NCBI GenBank assembly: GCA_017506865.1
Contig: JAFCMP010000007.1
Span: 62,001-126,000, forward strand
DNA: 64,000 nt
Direction of reading: 5' to 3'
DNA from: Tribonema minus
Lineage: Eukaryota; Sar; Xanthophyceae; Tribonematales; Tribonemataceae
Positions within the stretch are counted from its first letter, which is position 1, and the number at the start of each line of letters is the position of its first letter. Both the position numbers and the translations under genes were made by a program. This document shows positions 11,379 to 23,943 of the stretch, in pieces. The notes below the pieces were generated by a model that saw nothing but the letters and a program-made list of their open reading frames with translations, searched no databases and was not told the origin of the DNA.

Positions 11379-14300
11379 TCATGCCTGCGTCGATACAATC
11401 ACCCTGCTAACGAGGCATATGCCATCGTCCTGGTGGCTGGCCTCAATGACCAGGCACACGTGGCTAGTGAGGAAGCTGCTGTTGATGCCGGCAGCGTTGC
11501 CGCGCGGCAGCACGTCGTCGGTTACGGGCAGCACAGGCTTAAACAACACGGTGCCACACGACCAGCCGCCCCGGGGTTGCTGAGCGCTGCGAGGGAAGCG
11601 CAGGCTGCATTGCACAAAGGGGCAGCAGTGCACAGAGTGAAGTGAGAGTTGCGTAGAGTTGATACAGGTGCAGGAAGACGGCACGTGTGCTGTTTCGCAG
11701 CGAGGTCTGCCAGGCAAGCGCGGGTGCTGATCGTAGCATGGAAGCAGATTATGATGATCATGATGGTGATGAGTGGGCATCAGCAGACTATGCTTTGATG
11801 ATCACTGGACACAGTGCGACAATGTAGGAGCTGCGTGCGCACATGACTGTTACCAAAGCGTGTGCACTGCAAGTTCTCTAGAAGTGCACTAACGTGATCT
11901 CTCACGGCAGGTCTTCAGACTCTAGGTTGCTTTCTAGACAACACGGACGTTATCTGAAGTGCGGTTTGTCCAGGGGTTGAAGTTGCCTCTGTGCGCGCAC
12001 AGGACTAGTTTGGCTGACTAGCGCACAAAACAAAATCGCGCATGGCATGCGTTCAAGTGCGGAGGCTCACATGACTGCAGTTCAGCCACAGTACTGCCAC
12101 GCTGCTGCATGGTTTGAGCTACCTGTTTTTGCGGCTCCAGGGTAGACTGATTATAACAACACGGCAACATAGTTGAAGTTGCAACTGCACCTGGACTGCT
12201 GAGCATCGCTGCTGCCTCGCCGGCCCGTGAGCGCGCGGCAGTGCTGCGTGCGCACGTGCGACAGGGACACGGACAGCGCCGCCACGCCCTTGCAGTGCAC
12301 CTCGATGCTGGACACCACCACCGCCCTGCGCAGTTGCAGCAGTAGGCACTGCGTGCAGCGAAAGGAGTTGAGGTTCAGCACTGAAGAAAATGCCGCTGCA
12401 ACTTCTGTGTTGATTGTACGATTCTTTCCACACCAGTGACCCATGCGTAAGTGGCGCGCAAAGTCTACTGCGTGCAGGTAGAGAGCAAGCATAATAATGA
12501 GTACCAGAGAATCTTGGATAGAGAGACATTGTTGCTCGCAGAAGAGTCACTGCCTTTCTTGTCGCTTACACACACCCCACTGGAGCCAGCTGCAGGCGAA
12601 GGTCATCATGGGTTGGCACGAAAAGAAGTAGGGCAGCACGAACGCGCCTGCTGACGAGGCCAGGATGCGCAACCCTTGTGGTAAGGTATACACGTACGAC
12701 GGGTTCCCACTTCTCCTTTTACGGCGGAGCGACACGACAGAGGCTGATGTTACAGGTGATGCTGAGCTGGAAGGCTGCATAATGCGAGATCTTTAGTTGC
12801 AAACAGCTCCTTTGCCAAGGACAGTGTTTGGCTGGCCATAACGGCCATTGAGGCTGAGGCCACGCCCAACCCCTACAGTATGCAGGAATAGATTTGCGTT
12901 CAACTGTGCAGGGCTGGAGTAGGGTGCTTGGGGCAGCGGAACACTGCACGGTGCAACCCAGAGTGTGCGCAAGGGTCAAAGACAAACACTGCTAGGGTAT
13001 GAGTCAGGCCAATCACCTGTGGCAGAAGGCCCGTGGTGGCCCAGAAGGTGTCGGAACGGCCGTCGATGACCGTCTCTGGCGGGTGCCGCGGATCCGCACA
13101 GCTGCCCGTGGCAGCGCACACCAGCTGGTGCTGCACCTGCGTCAGCGGCAGGTGCGGTCCGGGCCAGGCGTCGCTAGCCGATGAGCGCTGCTGCTGCTGC
13201 TGCTGCTGCTGATGGGTGTGTGGCGAGCACTGAGGTTGCTGCTGCTGTTGAGAATGGGGGTGCGCCTGATCCTGCACCACAAAGAGCCAGGTTGAGGGTA
13301 GGGGGTGATTTAAGGTTAGGGTCACACGGGTTGGCGCCACATACCTTTACTAGTGACACACACTGCGGCAACAGAAGGCTGCTGCGTTGATGCAACATAT
13401 ATACACGATCAAGTGGGCCAAACGCACCTCGTGCGGAGCAAACATGTCCTCATTGCCATCGAGGACCCCGCCCCCCCCTCCCCCCCTCCTGTGCCCCCCT
13501 CTGCCCCCCCTTGTGCTCCCCTCTTCTGGGATGGCGTGCAGCATGCATGCGTGGGCAGAGCTCCTGTTGCGGCGCCGCGCACTGCCGGGCCTTTCTGCTG
13601 GAGAAATACTGCCACTTTCGCTGCAGCTGCCGAAGGCGCTGTAGCCACTGCTGCCGTTGTTGTAGCAGTGCATATTGTAGCTGCTGCCGCCACTGCCGCC
13701 GCCACCGCCGCTGCTTAGTGTTGTGTAGCAGTTTGGCAGGCAGGTGTTGCTGCTGCTGCCGCCGCCGCTATACGCGCCAACGACAGATGGTGAAGAACTC
13801 GTGTTTGCTGCTGCCACCAGCAGTTTTTGTGATCCGATGGCGGGGGCAGATGCTGCGCGTGGAAAGTTGAGATTGAGTGGTAGCGCCACAATCGGCACTC
13901 CCGCCTGTGGCAATATAGCACAGAAACTGTCGAATGAGAGGTGAATCAGATGTCAGGATGCTAGATGAACGTGGACACTGAGGCTGCACATGGCTATATG
14001 CGGTCGGGCTGGGCTGATTGGAATGGGCACCTAACCCTAACCCTATGTATGATAGCTGCCTACCTCGCGAGATAACTTGAAGAAGCGTTTGCAGCACTGA
14101 AGTGAAAGATTCTACGTGCACTCAGTAAGCTGAGGTATGCTGCTGAGGCGAGATTCATCCTGATGGTCCAGGAGGCAACACCAGCTGAGCAGTGCATAAT
14201 GAGTGAGCCCAGACTGATGGTAATGACCTGCTCTGTGCGCCAATCTTCTCATCACGCAGCGCTGTGCACATGTGGCCGTGCAAAGTCATGAATACTTTAG

Positions 14301-16269
14301 ACTACAACAATGACACCACAACAAGGGTCACTACTGACAAGGACAGTTCAATGCTTGTTCAGAGTTTTTCGAATGCCTATCATACGCAAGTGCCAGGTGA
14401 TGGCAGCATGGGCATGAGCCGATATTGCCATTCAGACAGGATGGCTCAGATCTGTTGGCAACTGCATCAGCAGCGGACTGCAGCAGCGTGCACAAGCTAC
14501 CAAAACAGCAGGGCGGAGCCATGGCGCTAACCCCAAGCCTGCTTAACCTAACCCTAACACGAACCCTAATCCAAAGCAGACGACCGCCAACCAAACAAAC
14601 TGAGAACAGCAGCTTCATATTGCAGTGTTGGTAAGATGTAGGGTTAGTGTTGGGGTAAGGGTTTAGGACAGAGATAAAGCTTGGGCTTGGGGTTAGGGCT
14701 ACGCACCGCTCTTTCACATGGTTTAGGGTTAAGGACTAGGGTAAAGATTCAGCTTGGGCTTAGGGTTAGGGTTACGCACCGCTCTTCAGGCGAATTAGGG
14801 TTAGGATTAGGGTTACGCACCGCTCTTTTGGGCGCCACGGCGTCCCAGCCGCCTTTGCTCTTGCTGTGGCCCTGGCCCTGGCCGTTGGCTGCGGTGGGGC
14901 TGTACAAGTACTCGTCGCGAGGGCTGTCCATATCGCGCACACACTGAGCACATTGTGATAATACAGGGTTAGGGTTAGGGTTAGGGTTAGTTCCATATCG
15001 CGCGCGGACTGCAGCACATTACAGGCATGACGTGCGTGCGGAGGGTGAGAGTCTGTTTAATGCAAGGGTTAGGCTGTCGTTGCATGGACTAAACGATGGG
15101 TGTAGGTTTAGAGTTCAGGTTTGGGTCTCTTGCAGAGTACATAAGAACTGAGAGGGTTAGGGTTAGGGTTAACCTAACCCTTAACCTTAGGGTTGCATCG
15201 CAGATCATGACGCTCCACACGTCACCAGTACATCCACAAGTAGCTGAGGTGCTGCTTTTCCGTTGGGCACTTTGCAAGCACAAGCTGCGAACATAACGCA
15301 CTTCTTTTACAAGAAACGACAGTTGCAGACATTGTGACAGCATCATGAACAGACCAACCAATGCAGGGCCCCCAGAGCCAGCCTTGAGCACTTGCCTGCG
15401 AGTTCCTCTGCAGCGCCAGAGGCATTGCTGCCAGCAGCTGAGCTGCTGACACGTGCATGTCGACAACACAGCAGTGCTCGCCGCTGCTGCCCGCGCTGCC
15501 CGACGACTCCGTGACGGCCTCGGTCGCGCAGCTGCTGCTGGGAGTGTCGGCCTCCGCTGAGCACTGCCGCTGCAGCGTTGTCGAGCACTGCTGTGTTGAG
15601 CACTGCTGCTGCTGCTGTAACTGCTTGCTGCTGCTGCTGGGCGTGTCGGCCTCCGCTGAGCACTGCCGCTGCGGTGGCGTCGAGCGCTGCTGTGTTGAGC
15701 ACTGCTGCTGCGGTGACTGCTGCGGCGCTGAGCCCTGCCGCTGCTGTGTTGTCGAGCACTGCTGTGCCGAGCCGCGCTGCTGCATTGAGCGCTGCTGCTG
15801 TGACTGCGGTGCGCGCTGCCCCGGCGGCGCAGTGTCGACGCCTTTGCCGGCCTGCGTTTTGCAGTTGCGGCAGCAGCGCTCAGCACCAAAACTGTGCAGA
15901 ACAGAACAGGAGGCACCAGTGTACGTAGCATGCAGCGCGCAGCACGTGTGTATGCAGCAGTGCACTTGTTTCGTCCGCCTCTGTTCGTGCGTCTGTGCGT
16001 CAGCCCAAAACCTCAGGCTTGTGATTGCACAGAGGAACCACTAGAAGACGCGGGTGGAGCATCAATTTACCATTTTCAAATATTACCATACAGCAATTTA
16101 CCATGTGCGTAAATGAATGCTTCTGTCACCGTCATGGAGCTAATTATAACTCTGACCCCTGACCCTAACCCTAAGCTGCCGCCAATCACCCACATACCTT
16201 GGACTGGTCTGGTTTCCAATCAGCTGCGTCCAGCGCCTCATGCAGTCCCCGCCAGTCATGGTCAAAAAT
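11379..16269 (-). CDS. Low-complexity protein with C-terminal IFT25-like domain, 5'-incomplete model
   Basis: Exons on the minus strand: 16269-16198, 15851-15396, 14943-14821, 13904-13428, 13271-13017, 12348-12191 and 11604-11379. All phases match, and the last exon ends in TGA. The 15396 junction uses GC (CAG/GCAAGT). The upstream exons are Gln/Ser/Ala/Gly-rich. The last three form a beta-sandwich domain: 'HPPETVIDG.SDTFWATTG' with 'LLPQ' is the hallmark of IFT25/HSPB11 and related F5/8-type domains, followed by 'VVVSSIEV' and a C-terminal strand. IFT25 works with IFT27 in intraflagellar transport, but it is normally a short protein without such an N-terminus. The true first exon is not found; weak coding-like stretches lie at 16430-16510 and 17390-17507. 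Alternatively two genes are merged, with the IFT25-like part starting in the poly-Gln exon. Confidence 0.55.
13181..13260 (-). repeat. Poly-glutamine codon run
   Basis: CAG/CAA repeats within the exon at 13017-13271 encode two glutamine tracts just upstream of the IFT25-like domain. Confidence 0.8.
14690..15012 (-). repeat. Exon-edge copies mixed with TTAGGG repeats around exon 14821-14943
   Basis: The donor edge of this exon (plus reading gggttacgcaccgctctt, about 14809-14826) is repeated at about 14769-14786 and 14692-14712. The acceptor edge (plus reading ccatatcgcgc) is repeated near 14992-15005. The copies are embedded in (TTAGGG)n, including 14965-14990. Confidence 0.75.
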
Positions 16270-19200
16270 CTGGTGAGCGCTGCCATTGTCTGTGTTGCGC
16301 ACACATAGCGGCGACAGACAGTATACAGGGTGAATCACCACCTCTGTCACTGTTAGGGTTAGGACTAGGGCTAGCCTACCTACCCTGCCTGTACCCCAGC
16401 CTCCCCCCTTTGTTGCCGATCCACCAGGTGGAATGACAGGGGGTCCTTCGTCTATCGAAAACAGTGGAAGGATAAGCTGCTGCAGCGATAGCACTGGCAG
16501 TTCAGCAGTGCCATCGGTGTTCACAATGCTGGCGAATGTGTGATGCGCGCAGCAGAGTGCTCATATCGACGCAGCCAACACTGCTGCACAGCCGCAAACC
16601 TCAGCAGTCCTGCAGACAAGACTACTACAGTACACTGCTCAGAGGCACACCAGGCCCGAGAAAACACACACAGTGTGTGCTATATGCTGCAGAACAAACA
16701 TTGCCTGGTGACCTGTGAGTAGGGTAGGCCTTGCCTGAGCGCATGACGCCAGGCCTGACACCGTGGGGTACCTCAAGAATATGCAAGTGAGCAGCAGGAC
16801 GAGACTGCTGTGCGTGCCTAGGGGCACATCAGGTGTCACCATAGAACAGAGTCTACAGTGTGTGCTATATTCAAAGAACAAACACCGCCTGGTGACAAGT
16901 GAGTAGGCCTTGCCAAACCGCATGACGCCAGGCCAAACAATGCGGGTACCCCAAGAAGCGTGATGCAATTGCTTCAATTCGAGCACTGACTGAGAGTCTC
17001 AATGGTGGCTGTGGTGGTCACCATACACTGCAGCTATATGGCCATGTACCACCATTCTGCACACTACCATAAAGGTGCGATAATGAAGCACATGCTTGAG
17101 GTGCCAAGCTCACTCTACTCCATGCCCGTAGAGTAAAACCATACTTTTGAAGCATACTGCAACATGATGCGAGGTGTTTTTACATGGCAGTCCAGTCCAG
17201 TCATAGCTGTTTCGACAAGCCGTGCTCAGCACTGAGCACTGGAATCTGCACCAGGCCAATCACAAGACAACTGCGTAGGGACTCTTGGAGTACAAAGTTT
17301 ATCTACACTATGCACAAGACGGCAAGAGCCATGCTAGCACCTCAGCAGCGGCACATGTAAGCAGCGCCAAATAAATCAATGCACCTGAGGATGAATGCAC
17401 TTGCACTTGCAGTGGTCTGGTGCGGCTGAGCCCTGCTGCTGCTGAGCTGCTGATATCAGCGCTGCTGCCTCTGCTGCTGCCCACTCCATTGATGACAACA
17501 GCGGCCGCATCCTGGAGCTACGTAGGGCAGGTAAAATGATCCAGAAAGAGGCGAGTGTTTTGATGAGTAGGCTGCATTTGACAGTGACAGGGAGGTACCG
17601 GTACACTGCTCAATGGGGCGGTGATAGTATGGTAGAGTTATACAGGAACGTGGTTGTAAGGACATGACAAAACTTCAAGGTGCACAAGTAGGCACGGCGC
17701 GAGCAGAATGTGCAGAGGGACTAGAGCATTTACACAAAACACATGCACCTGCTGCACGCTTGGCATCGCAGCAGCGCTCTAGTCAGACACCGCATTTGTC
17801 TGGTTCTGGTTCAGCATATATATAGGTCTACACACACACATACATGTGTATGTATGCGCCCACTTTGCAGTGCACGTCGAAAATGGGCCACATCACTGGC
17901 CAGTGCCGAGGAATCAGGTCCTTTGAAGCTGTGACGCGCCATTGTACATTGTCTGCAGACAATTACCTCGAATGTACTGTAGATGAAAGAAACGAGTGCC
18001 AAGCGATCCCGCAAACGCCATAATAGGGGTCTGGTTTTAGGGGCTGGGTTTGGCTCAACTAGGGTCAACATTAGGGTTGCGGTTCGGCTCAGACACCGCA
18101 TGCAGCTCACTGATGCTGCCACTATGCTCTGCATGGATCAACTCTGAGCGATCAGCTACACGCAGCGCAAGCACACATGCATGCTACACACATGCACTGG
18201 CACCAGCAAACGACAGGTTTAGTTTATTGCAGTATATGTCATCGCAAGGTGACAGCATGTAGCTGGCCGGGTGTGTACGCCAAGTCACATTGCAGTGCGC
18301 AGTGACCTTGCTTTTACTTTGAGCTCTTACTTTCAGCTTGCAAATCATGAGTCATAAGTCACAATTCATAAGTGCGCGCTGTGAAAAAGTCAAGTCACAT
18401 TGCACTACCAGTGAAGTAGCGGTGACCAGGACGACGTGAGCTAGAAAATGATCAGGATTGCTTGCACACAGAAGTCTTTTGAATACTGTGGATATGGTGG
18501 TACTGTTTGACTCGTGGCCAATGGCTGCAGCAGCGGGGCGACCACGTCATTGGTGGAAGGCACTTGCGGCTAGCCACACCTTGTCACCTAGAGCTCTGCG
18601 ATCTTTTGATTCGTTTCTATTGACTGCAGCAGGTCTCGATCGTGTTTGCCACTGTGGTATCTCTACAGGCATGATCTATGATGGCGACTGTGGACTCGGC
18701 ATTGACAGGTGGCGCTTTCATGGCACTGACAGGTGGCGGTGTCATGCTTTCGCACCATCGGTTTAGATATGGTGCTTGAAGGGTTTGTTTTGCGTGGGTT
18801 GTTGTTACGGGAGTGCCGATGAATACAATGGGCTCTGAGGCTGACAGTTTGCGCAGCCTTGCAAATTGCGAAGTGCTGTTCTGAGCCACATTAGATTTGA
18901 GCTGAGCAAAACAACCAAAACACAATCTACTTCAATATACCATCGTGTAAGATTGCTGTGTGCCGCATGATGGTTTTCCAATAATGGAAGTGCACTACCC
19001 AAATGGACCAGCAGTGCATGTGCAAACGTAAAAAAGGCAGTGATGCGTTCATCACTATCACTAGAATACACGGAAGATTAATTTCTTGAACAAGCCAAAG
19101 TTGAAGTTGCGTGCTTCATTTAATTGGGTGTGTGTTTTGAGAAGTCAACGGCATACCACTGTCGTTTTTCATAGAGCCCTCAATATCGTGCTCCGTTGTA

Positions 19201-19341
19201 GTTCACTCAACAGCCTGCAGTAGCAGTGGGCGTTCAGTCGGCTGCTTTGCGGGCGCAACAGTTGCAGGTAGGGGGCTCACCTGTCGCAGCATAGCCACAT
19301 GTGGCCCTGCTGTGCAGCCAGCCCTGCCAGGTGCTATGACT
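16270..19341. other. Long region without a firm gene
   Basis: This probably holds the 5' part and promoter of the IFT25-like gene. Two coding-like minus-strand stretches (16430-16510; 17390-17507, Ala/Gln-rich, the latter bounded by CAG and GTGCATT) could be exons, but phases do not settle this. A repeated 'gcatgacgccaggcc...caagaa' unit of about 190 bases occurs at about 16670-16790 and 16860-16960. Short TTAGGG-like stretches lie near 18060. Confidence 0.4.
16670..16962. repeat. Two-copy direct repeat, about 190-base spacing
   Basis: Both copies run 'cagtgtgtgctata', then 'acaaacaccgcctggtgac' or a close variant, then 'gagtag...cttgcc', 'gcatgacgccaggcc' and 'ggtaccccaagaa' or a close variant. 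Sequence between the matching blocks is diverged. No coding link is seen. Confidence 0.7.
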
Positions 19342-19580
19342 TCATCTTAGAGCCAGCTGCATGAAGCGCAATGTGTCGCCATTGTCCAGCTCCACCGAGA
19401 CCTTGCTAGTCGTTTGGCACTGAGCTGCGAGATCTGTCCCGAAGGCGACCACCTTACAGTGAGGTTGCCTCCAGATGTTCGGATGTCAGCCCCTGGCTGG
19501 GCAATAGGACATGACTGCCTAGTCAGCGCCTCAATATCTTTTCTCAATTGCTCTCTCTCAGTAGCGCAGCGGTTACGCAT
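19342..19580 (-). CDS. Small two-exon reading frame, possible C-terminus of a coiled-coil gene
   Basis: Exons 19580-19458 and 19419-19342 join in phase 0 across a 38-base intron (GTAAGG...CTCAG), giving 66 residues. The first exon has a short charged helix, 'REQLRKDIEALTRQ'. The second ends 'KVSVELDNGDTLRFMQL' and a TGA. The very short intron and an in-frame stop upstream of the ATG make the model tentative. It may be the tail of the coiled-coil protein whose N-terminal part is at 20584-20820. No family recognised. Confidence 0.3.
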
Positions 19581-20583
19581 GTCGCGACCTCACCGAACGC
19601 GAACCGGATCGTGCACTGAGTAGTTTACCCAACTGTAGTTGCCTACCTGCTCGGCCCACCATCACATGATTATGTCACACTGTGCTCTATACATACTTAC
19701 AGTAATACATGCGCAACCGTGCACTTATGTACACAGCGTGGATATTCAGGTAGGCTTGAACCTCGATGGAATAATAGAGCTCACAGCACTAAGTATGGCG
19801 TTTAAGACTAAGTTTCGAATATAGGTATCTACATTACCTATCCGTAGGGTTTGAAGCTCATGATTTCCGTGCAGTATTCGAAAACGTTCATGATCTGAGG
19901 CACTGCAGTCATAGCCCGATGCAGACTGAGTGATAATTGCGATAGCGTCGACAATTAATAGTATCTGCCAGATGTTCCTCTTGCATTGTGCTTCATGTGT
20001 AAGACTTGCATACGGGAACAAGGCTGTTTACACCCGGGAGGTTCATGCATGGTTCATTGAGTACAACGCTGTGCGAAGGCCATTATGATCGCCAGTCAGC
20101 GGTCTGCGTGAAGCATGATGCATCCAATGCCAGCTGGAGTACTACAGCAAAATCTGCTCATGTCAAAACAAAACAATAACGGTGATTCAGAGAGCCGATC
20201 TGGGTCGGATGGGGCAGCTTTGATAAAACTGGGCTTCCACTGATGGTGACTCACACGTACTCATCAAGCTTTATGCAAGGACAGTAAGCGAAGCATCGCA
20301 GCATTGTCTTCTGTTGTAGTCGATGCCAGTGGGTGCCCTGCTGAAGCTACGCCACGACTGCGGCTCCAATCATACACCGAGCTCGCTCCTATTGTGTCCA
20401 TAGGCGCAGCTACTTCTGACCCTTGTCAGCCAACCCGCCCTGCGAGCCGCTTGCCGTCGTCTGTGGCAGGTAAGATATCCGAGCGGATTTTCCTGCAGCT
20501 CGGCCTGTGACTCTGCAGTTTGCTGAGAGACCCTCGCCTCCACCAGCTGCAGATCATCCGTTGTCCCAAAATTTTTCTCGGCC

Positions 20584-20820
20584 TCAACAAAGTACACATG
20601 TATCATTCTCCCTGACATGCTGCGTAGTCTTTACGTCCTTCTCCCTCAGCTCCTTTGCAGCCTTTGCATAATCCTCCCTGAGGTCCTGTAAGGCCTTGAG
20701 CTGCTTTTCAAGTCCATGTATTTTACTGATCACCCAAGCTACCCCAGCTAGGATGGTACCGGCGCCAGTCATCGCGCTGCCATTTTCGCGCATGAACTCC
20801 ACCAGATTCTGCCCAAACAT
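20584..20820 (-). CDS. Membrane-anchored coiled-coil protein fragment
   Basis: From an ATG at 20820 the frame encodes a short amphipathic start (MFGQNLVEFM). A hydrophobic stretch (GAGTILAGVAWVISKI) follows, then a long Lys/Glu/Leu helix (KQLKALQDLREDYAKAAKEL), and then a stop. The neighbouring frame continues as another charged, helix-like stretch (about 20460-20600), so there is either an unrecognised splice or a frameshift near 20600. The overall plan of membrane helix plus coiled coil recalls the gene at 40.6-41.7 kb, in reverse order. No named family. Confidence 0.4.
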   Translation of the reverse strand: MFGQNLVEFMRENGSAMTGAGTILAGVAWVISKIHGLEKQLKALQDLREDYAKAAKELREKDVKTTQHVRENDTCVLC

Positions 20821-21307
20821 ATATCGACGATTGGTAGGTGACTTCGGCGATGGCGTCCCACTCGCTCCAGCCACATTGCCTAGCCTGCACGCACGACACA
20901 TGTGTATAGTATATACACGGCTTAGCCACAACAGCTTAGGCCGGCGGCACAGTGTGTCGCTACGCTCTCGAAGAAGGCAAGTGTGCAGCAGAAATAATAC
21001 GTTTGGCCGAGTCGATTAGTGCTGCTGAAGTGCTTGTGCTGCCGTGGCCTAACCAGATATTTTATTCTCACGCGGATCTGGCTTGAACTCACATATGCCG
21101 CCAGGTGGGCTGTTGCAGTAGCACATGCGGACGTAGCCTTAGCATCTGATCCGCAGCAGCACCCGCAGCGCCTCGTTGCACCGCGGCACGAAAATGAGGC
21201 GAGAATAAATTCGGGGGCCGCAAAATCGGGGGAGCGAGAAAAGTCTGCGTTGGCTATAGCTAGCTGGCCGCAGAGCTCCTGCTGTACATAGCAAGGTAGC
21301 AGAGATC
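20821..21307. other. Divergent spacer before vWA copy 1
   Basis: Likely carries the promoter of the vWA gene. I see no sequence in common with the region just upstream of vWA copy 2. Confidence 0.5.
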
Positions 21308-22425
21308 ATGAAGCTGCCTCCCACCGCTCCTCCCAGCACTCTGTTCGTCAATGCTGCAGGCAGCGACGTGCCCAAGGAGTATGCCCTTCCTGCACGAGCT
21401 AACCCAGACCTGATTGTCAGCATGGCCGAGACACCGAAGGAGAAGATGGACCTGCAGCGGGAAGCTTTAGTTCGGCAGTACGTTCTGATCGTGGACAGGT
21501 CTGGCTCTATGTCCAATCCGGACGGAAGTGGCAAGACTCGGTGGGACTCTGCGGGAGCTGCTGTAGAAAAGATGGTTGACACTATTTTCCACTACGACGT
21601 CGACCACACGGTCCCATTATACGGTGAGTAGGCGCGTTTTTGTGATGGGCGGCGCTTCTGTCCAAAAATCATGCTGATGCTCAGACTACATGTCATGTCA
21701 AAGGTCCTATTGTGTGGTACTCAGACTACATGACTGTCAAGCCCTATTGTGTGTGACTTTTTTGCAGCATTGATGCACAACTCAGCACACAGCAGATGAC
21801 ACCAGCTGCATGGCACACAAGCAACATGGTCGATGTCGCACCATGCCGTCATCAAGAGTCAATGCTCTCAAGGCTCTGCGCGCTTTGGGCACAGTGTGTC
21901 ACCGAGCACTGACGTGCTGTGTCGTGGCCTCTGTTCTGCTCTTTGCTGCTTCCTCTGCTGCTGCGCTGCATTATCGCAGTTTTTGACTCTGAGGTGATAT
22001 TTGTGGGCGAGCTGACCAGCCCAGCGCAGGTCAAGCAGGTGTTCAGGGAGTTTGGGCCGCGGGGGTCAACGGGCTTGGACAAAGCTCTGCATGAAGCACT
22101 GAGTACCTATGCAGGCACAAAGCGTCCCAACTACGAGGTTGTTCCAGGGACTACATTCATTGTGCTTCTTGACGGAGGCGCTGATGACGAGGAGGCGGTG
22201 CTGCGGACAATCAGGTACTTCGCTGACCCCGCCAACAGGTTCATCGCCAACCACACCCAAATAGCCATTTCATTCGTGCAGATAGGCGATGACCCCAATG
22301 CGGAGAGGTTCCTCAAGCGACTCGATGACACCGTTGAGCCGGACATCTGCGACACCAAGAAAGATGACATCCTCTACCAAGCTGGCGGGATTGACAGACT
22401 GCTGTTTGACGCCATATTTGACTGA
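21308..22425 (+). CDS. von Willebrand factor A domain protein, copy 1 (one intron)
   Basis: Exons 21308-21623 and 21980-22425 make 762 bases (253 aa plus stop). The single intron, 21624-21979, is GT-AG and 356 bases. The protein is essentially one vWA fold with a complete MIDAS metal site: D63-R-S65-G-S67, then the Thr in 'RGSTGLDKAL' and the Asp in 'LLDGGADDEE'. No signal peptide or membrane segment, so probably cytosolic. vWA domains bind protein ligands through a divalent cation; the partner cannot be read from the sequence. It is 18 residues different from copy 2 by my hand count. Confidence 0.85.
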
Positions 22426-23539
22426 GAAGTTGGCACTCAGCTGTAGCTGTAGCTGGAGCTTCAGCTGTAGCTATCAACTGTCAGCTGTAGCATTTACGTC
22501 TGCCCATCTTCTGTCTTGGGGCGACGTATGTTGATATACCAGGTCATTTCAACAGGCTGTGAGCCATGACTGCAATTGGTTACAGTTCAGTGCCCAAAGT
22601 GGCGCAGAGTTCACCCTCAGTTCACCATGATGTAGCATGATAGCCCGTTTGCCCTGGATTTACACATCTGCTCAGTGCTCGGCTTAAGTGCATGATTGTT
22701 GGGTACAAGCTAACCCTCCTGTATGGTGACATCAGTGGCTGTGCTAGTTGCACCAAGTGCCTCCATGACGCAAATAGGAACTCAGTGTTCCTCGAAACAT
22801 TCTCCTCATGCTGTTGTTGCTGGTTCTTAGCGTGTGCACTTGTGTTGCCGCGTGTTGATTTGGCATTGATGTGGCGTCAGCATTGCTGCAGCGGTTGTGT
22901 CAGCTGCACCGCAGCTACAACGGTCAGGTTTGGCTAACTTATTGAATGTGCCAGCAATGATCGGGTCAGAACTGTGGTTACTTCACAGCTTGAAATGCAT
23001 CTGCAGTTCTGATCTTCAAAGAGACAGCATCGGGCGCACGATGTGTTTCAGTAGTGTGGTGTCGACTGCAGTGCTCAACAGCTGTGCATACAGGCTCACA
23101 CTCGTGCTTCCTCAACTGTTGAGCGTCCTCTAGTGCAGTGTGACATTACATATGGGCCGTGCATGCTGTCAGCTCATTGTGGAAGCGCATCAATACTTTG
23201 CCCATGTTCACAGCGCACACACCATGGTGCGCAGACATGCTGGTTCGGTTGCCTCTCAATTGGCCACACACTGGAGCCAGTCGCTAGGGCTGAGCTGTGC
23301 CTTGTCGTTTCCTGTCATGGCGACGTATGATGCTCAACAGCAGCGCACACTTTTATGCCTGATGCGTACATATGAAGTATGTTTCCAGCGCTTGATTGCA
23401 CATATGTCACGCCAGCAGACACCGTCCTGCCCAAATGATGGCAAAGTTGTGCAGATGCACTGCAACACCCCCCGCTGGCATCACGACAGACGCTGCCATA
23501 TGGTTTGAAGCTTGCAACAGGACGGTTGTTCTGCCAGAG
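22426..23539. other. Spacer between vWA copies
   Basis: Holds the 3' UTR of copy 1, including a short run of 'cagctgtagct' repeats (22438-22490) and a block (about 22487-22560) that recurs after copy 2. No gene recognised. Confidence 0.5.
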
Positions 23540-23544
23540 CTATG

Positions 23545-23943
23545 TACATGAATATGTAGTGCCGTGGCCTGACCGCGCTGACTGGATCCTCCTGGATGCA
23601 TGCGCGCTAAGAAGGGGAGGGGCAAGGGTGTCCCGTTCAAGACCGCGGAGGTGGGCCGCCTGCTTGAGCAGCTGATAGAGCACGTCCGCAAGCAAGTTGT
23701 GCCATGTGACATTGCCCATGTATGCAGTGGCGCAGGTGCGCACCTGATACCATTGGCCTATGGCACTTGGGGCACCACGCGGCAGCCGTAGCGGGGGCGG
23801 GGCCGCGACGCTCCATGCCCAGCTCGCGCGGCAGCATCTTGTGGAAATCTGACGGTGACACAGTCTCCACAGGGTTAGTGCTTGGCAATTGCACAAAAAA
23901 CCATGCCCCAGCATCAGTGCGTGACGGCGAGCACTGCATTTAA
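23545..23943 (-). mobile_element. Degraded fragment of the same non-LTR retroelement
   Basis: Nucleotide and protein similarity to the 8.9-9.3 kb part of the first element is obvious: the zinc knuckle CPKCHRP...HLRHC, 'LPSTNPVETVSP', and a shared stretch around 'caagaccgcggaggtgggcc'. The frame is broken, so it is a dead piece of about 0.4 kb. It sits about 200 bases upstream of the intronless vWA copy. Confidence 0.8.

Noticed and set aside
13353..13870. Plus-strand Cys/Ala-rich frames
   Set aside because: Shadows of the Gly/Ser-rich and poly-Gln exons on the minus strand.
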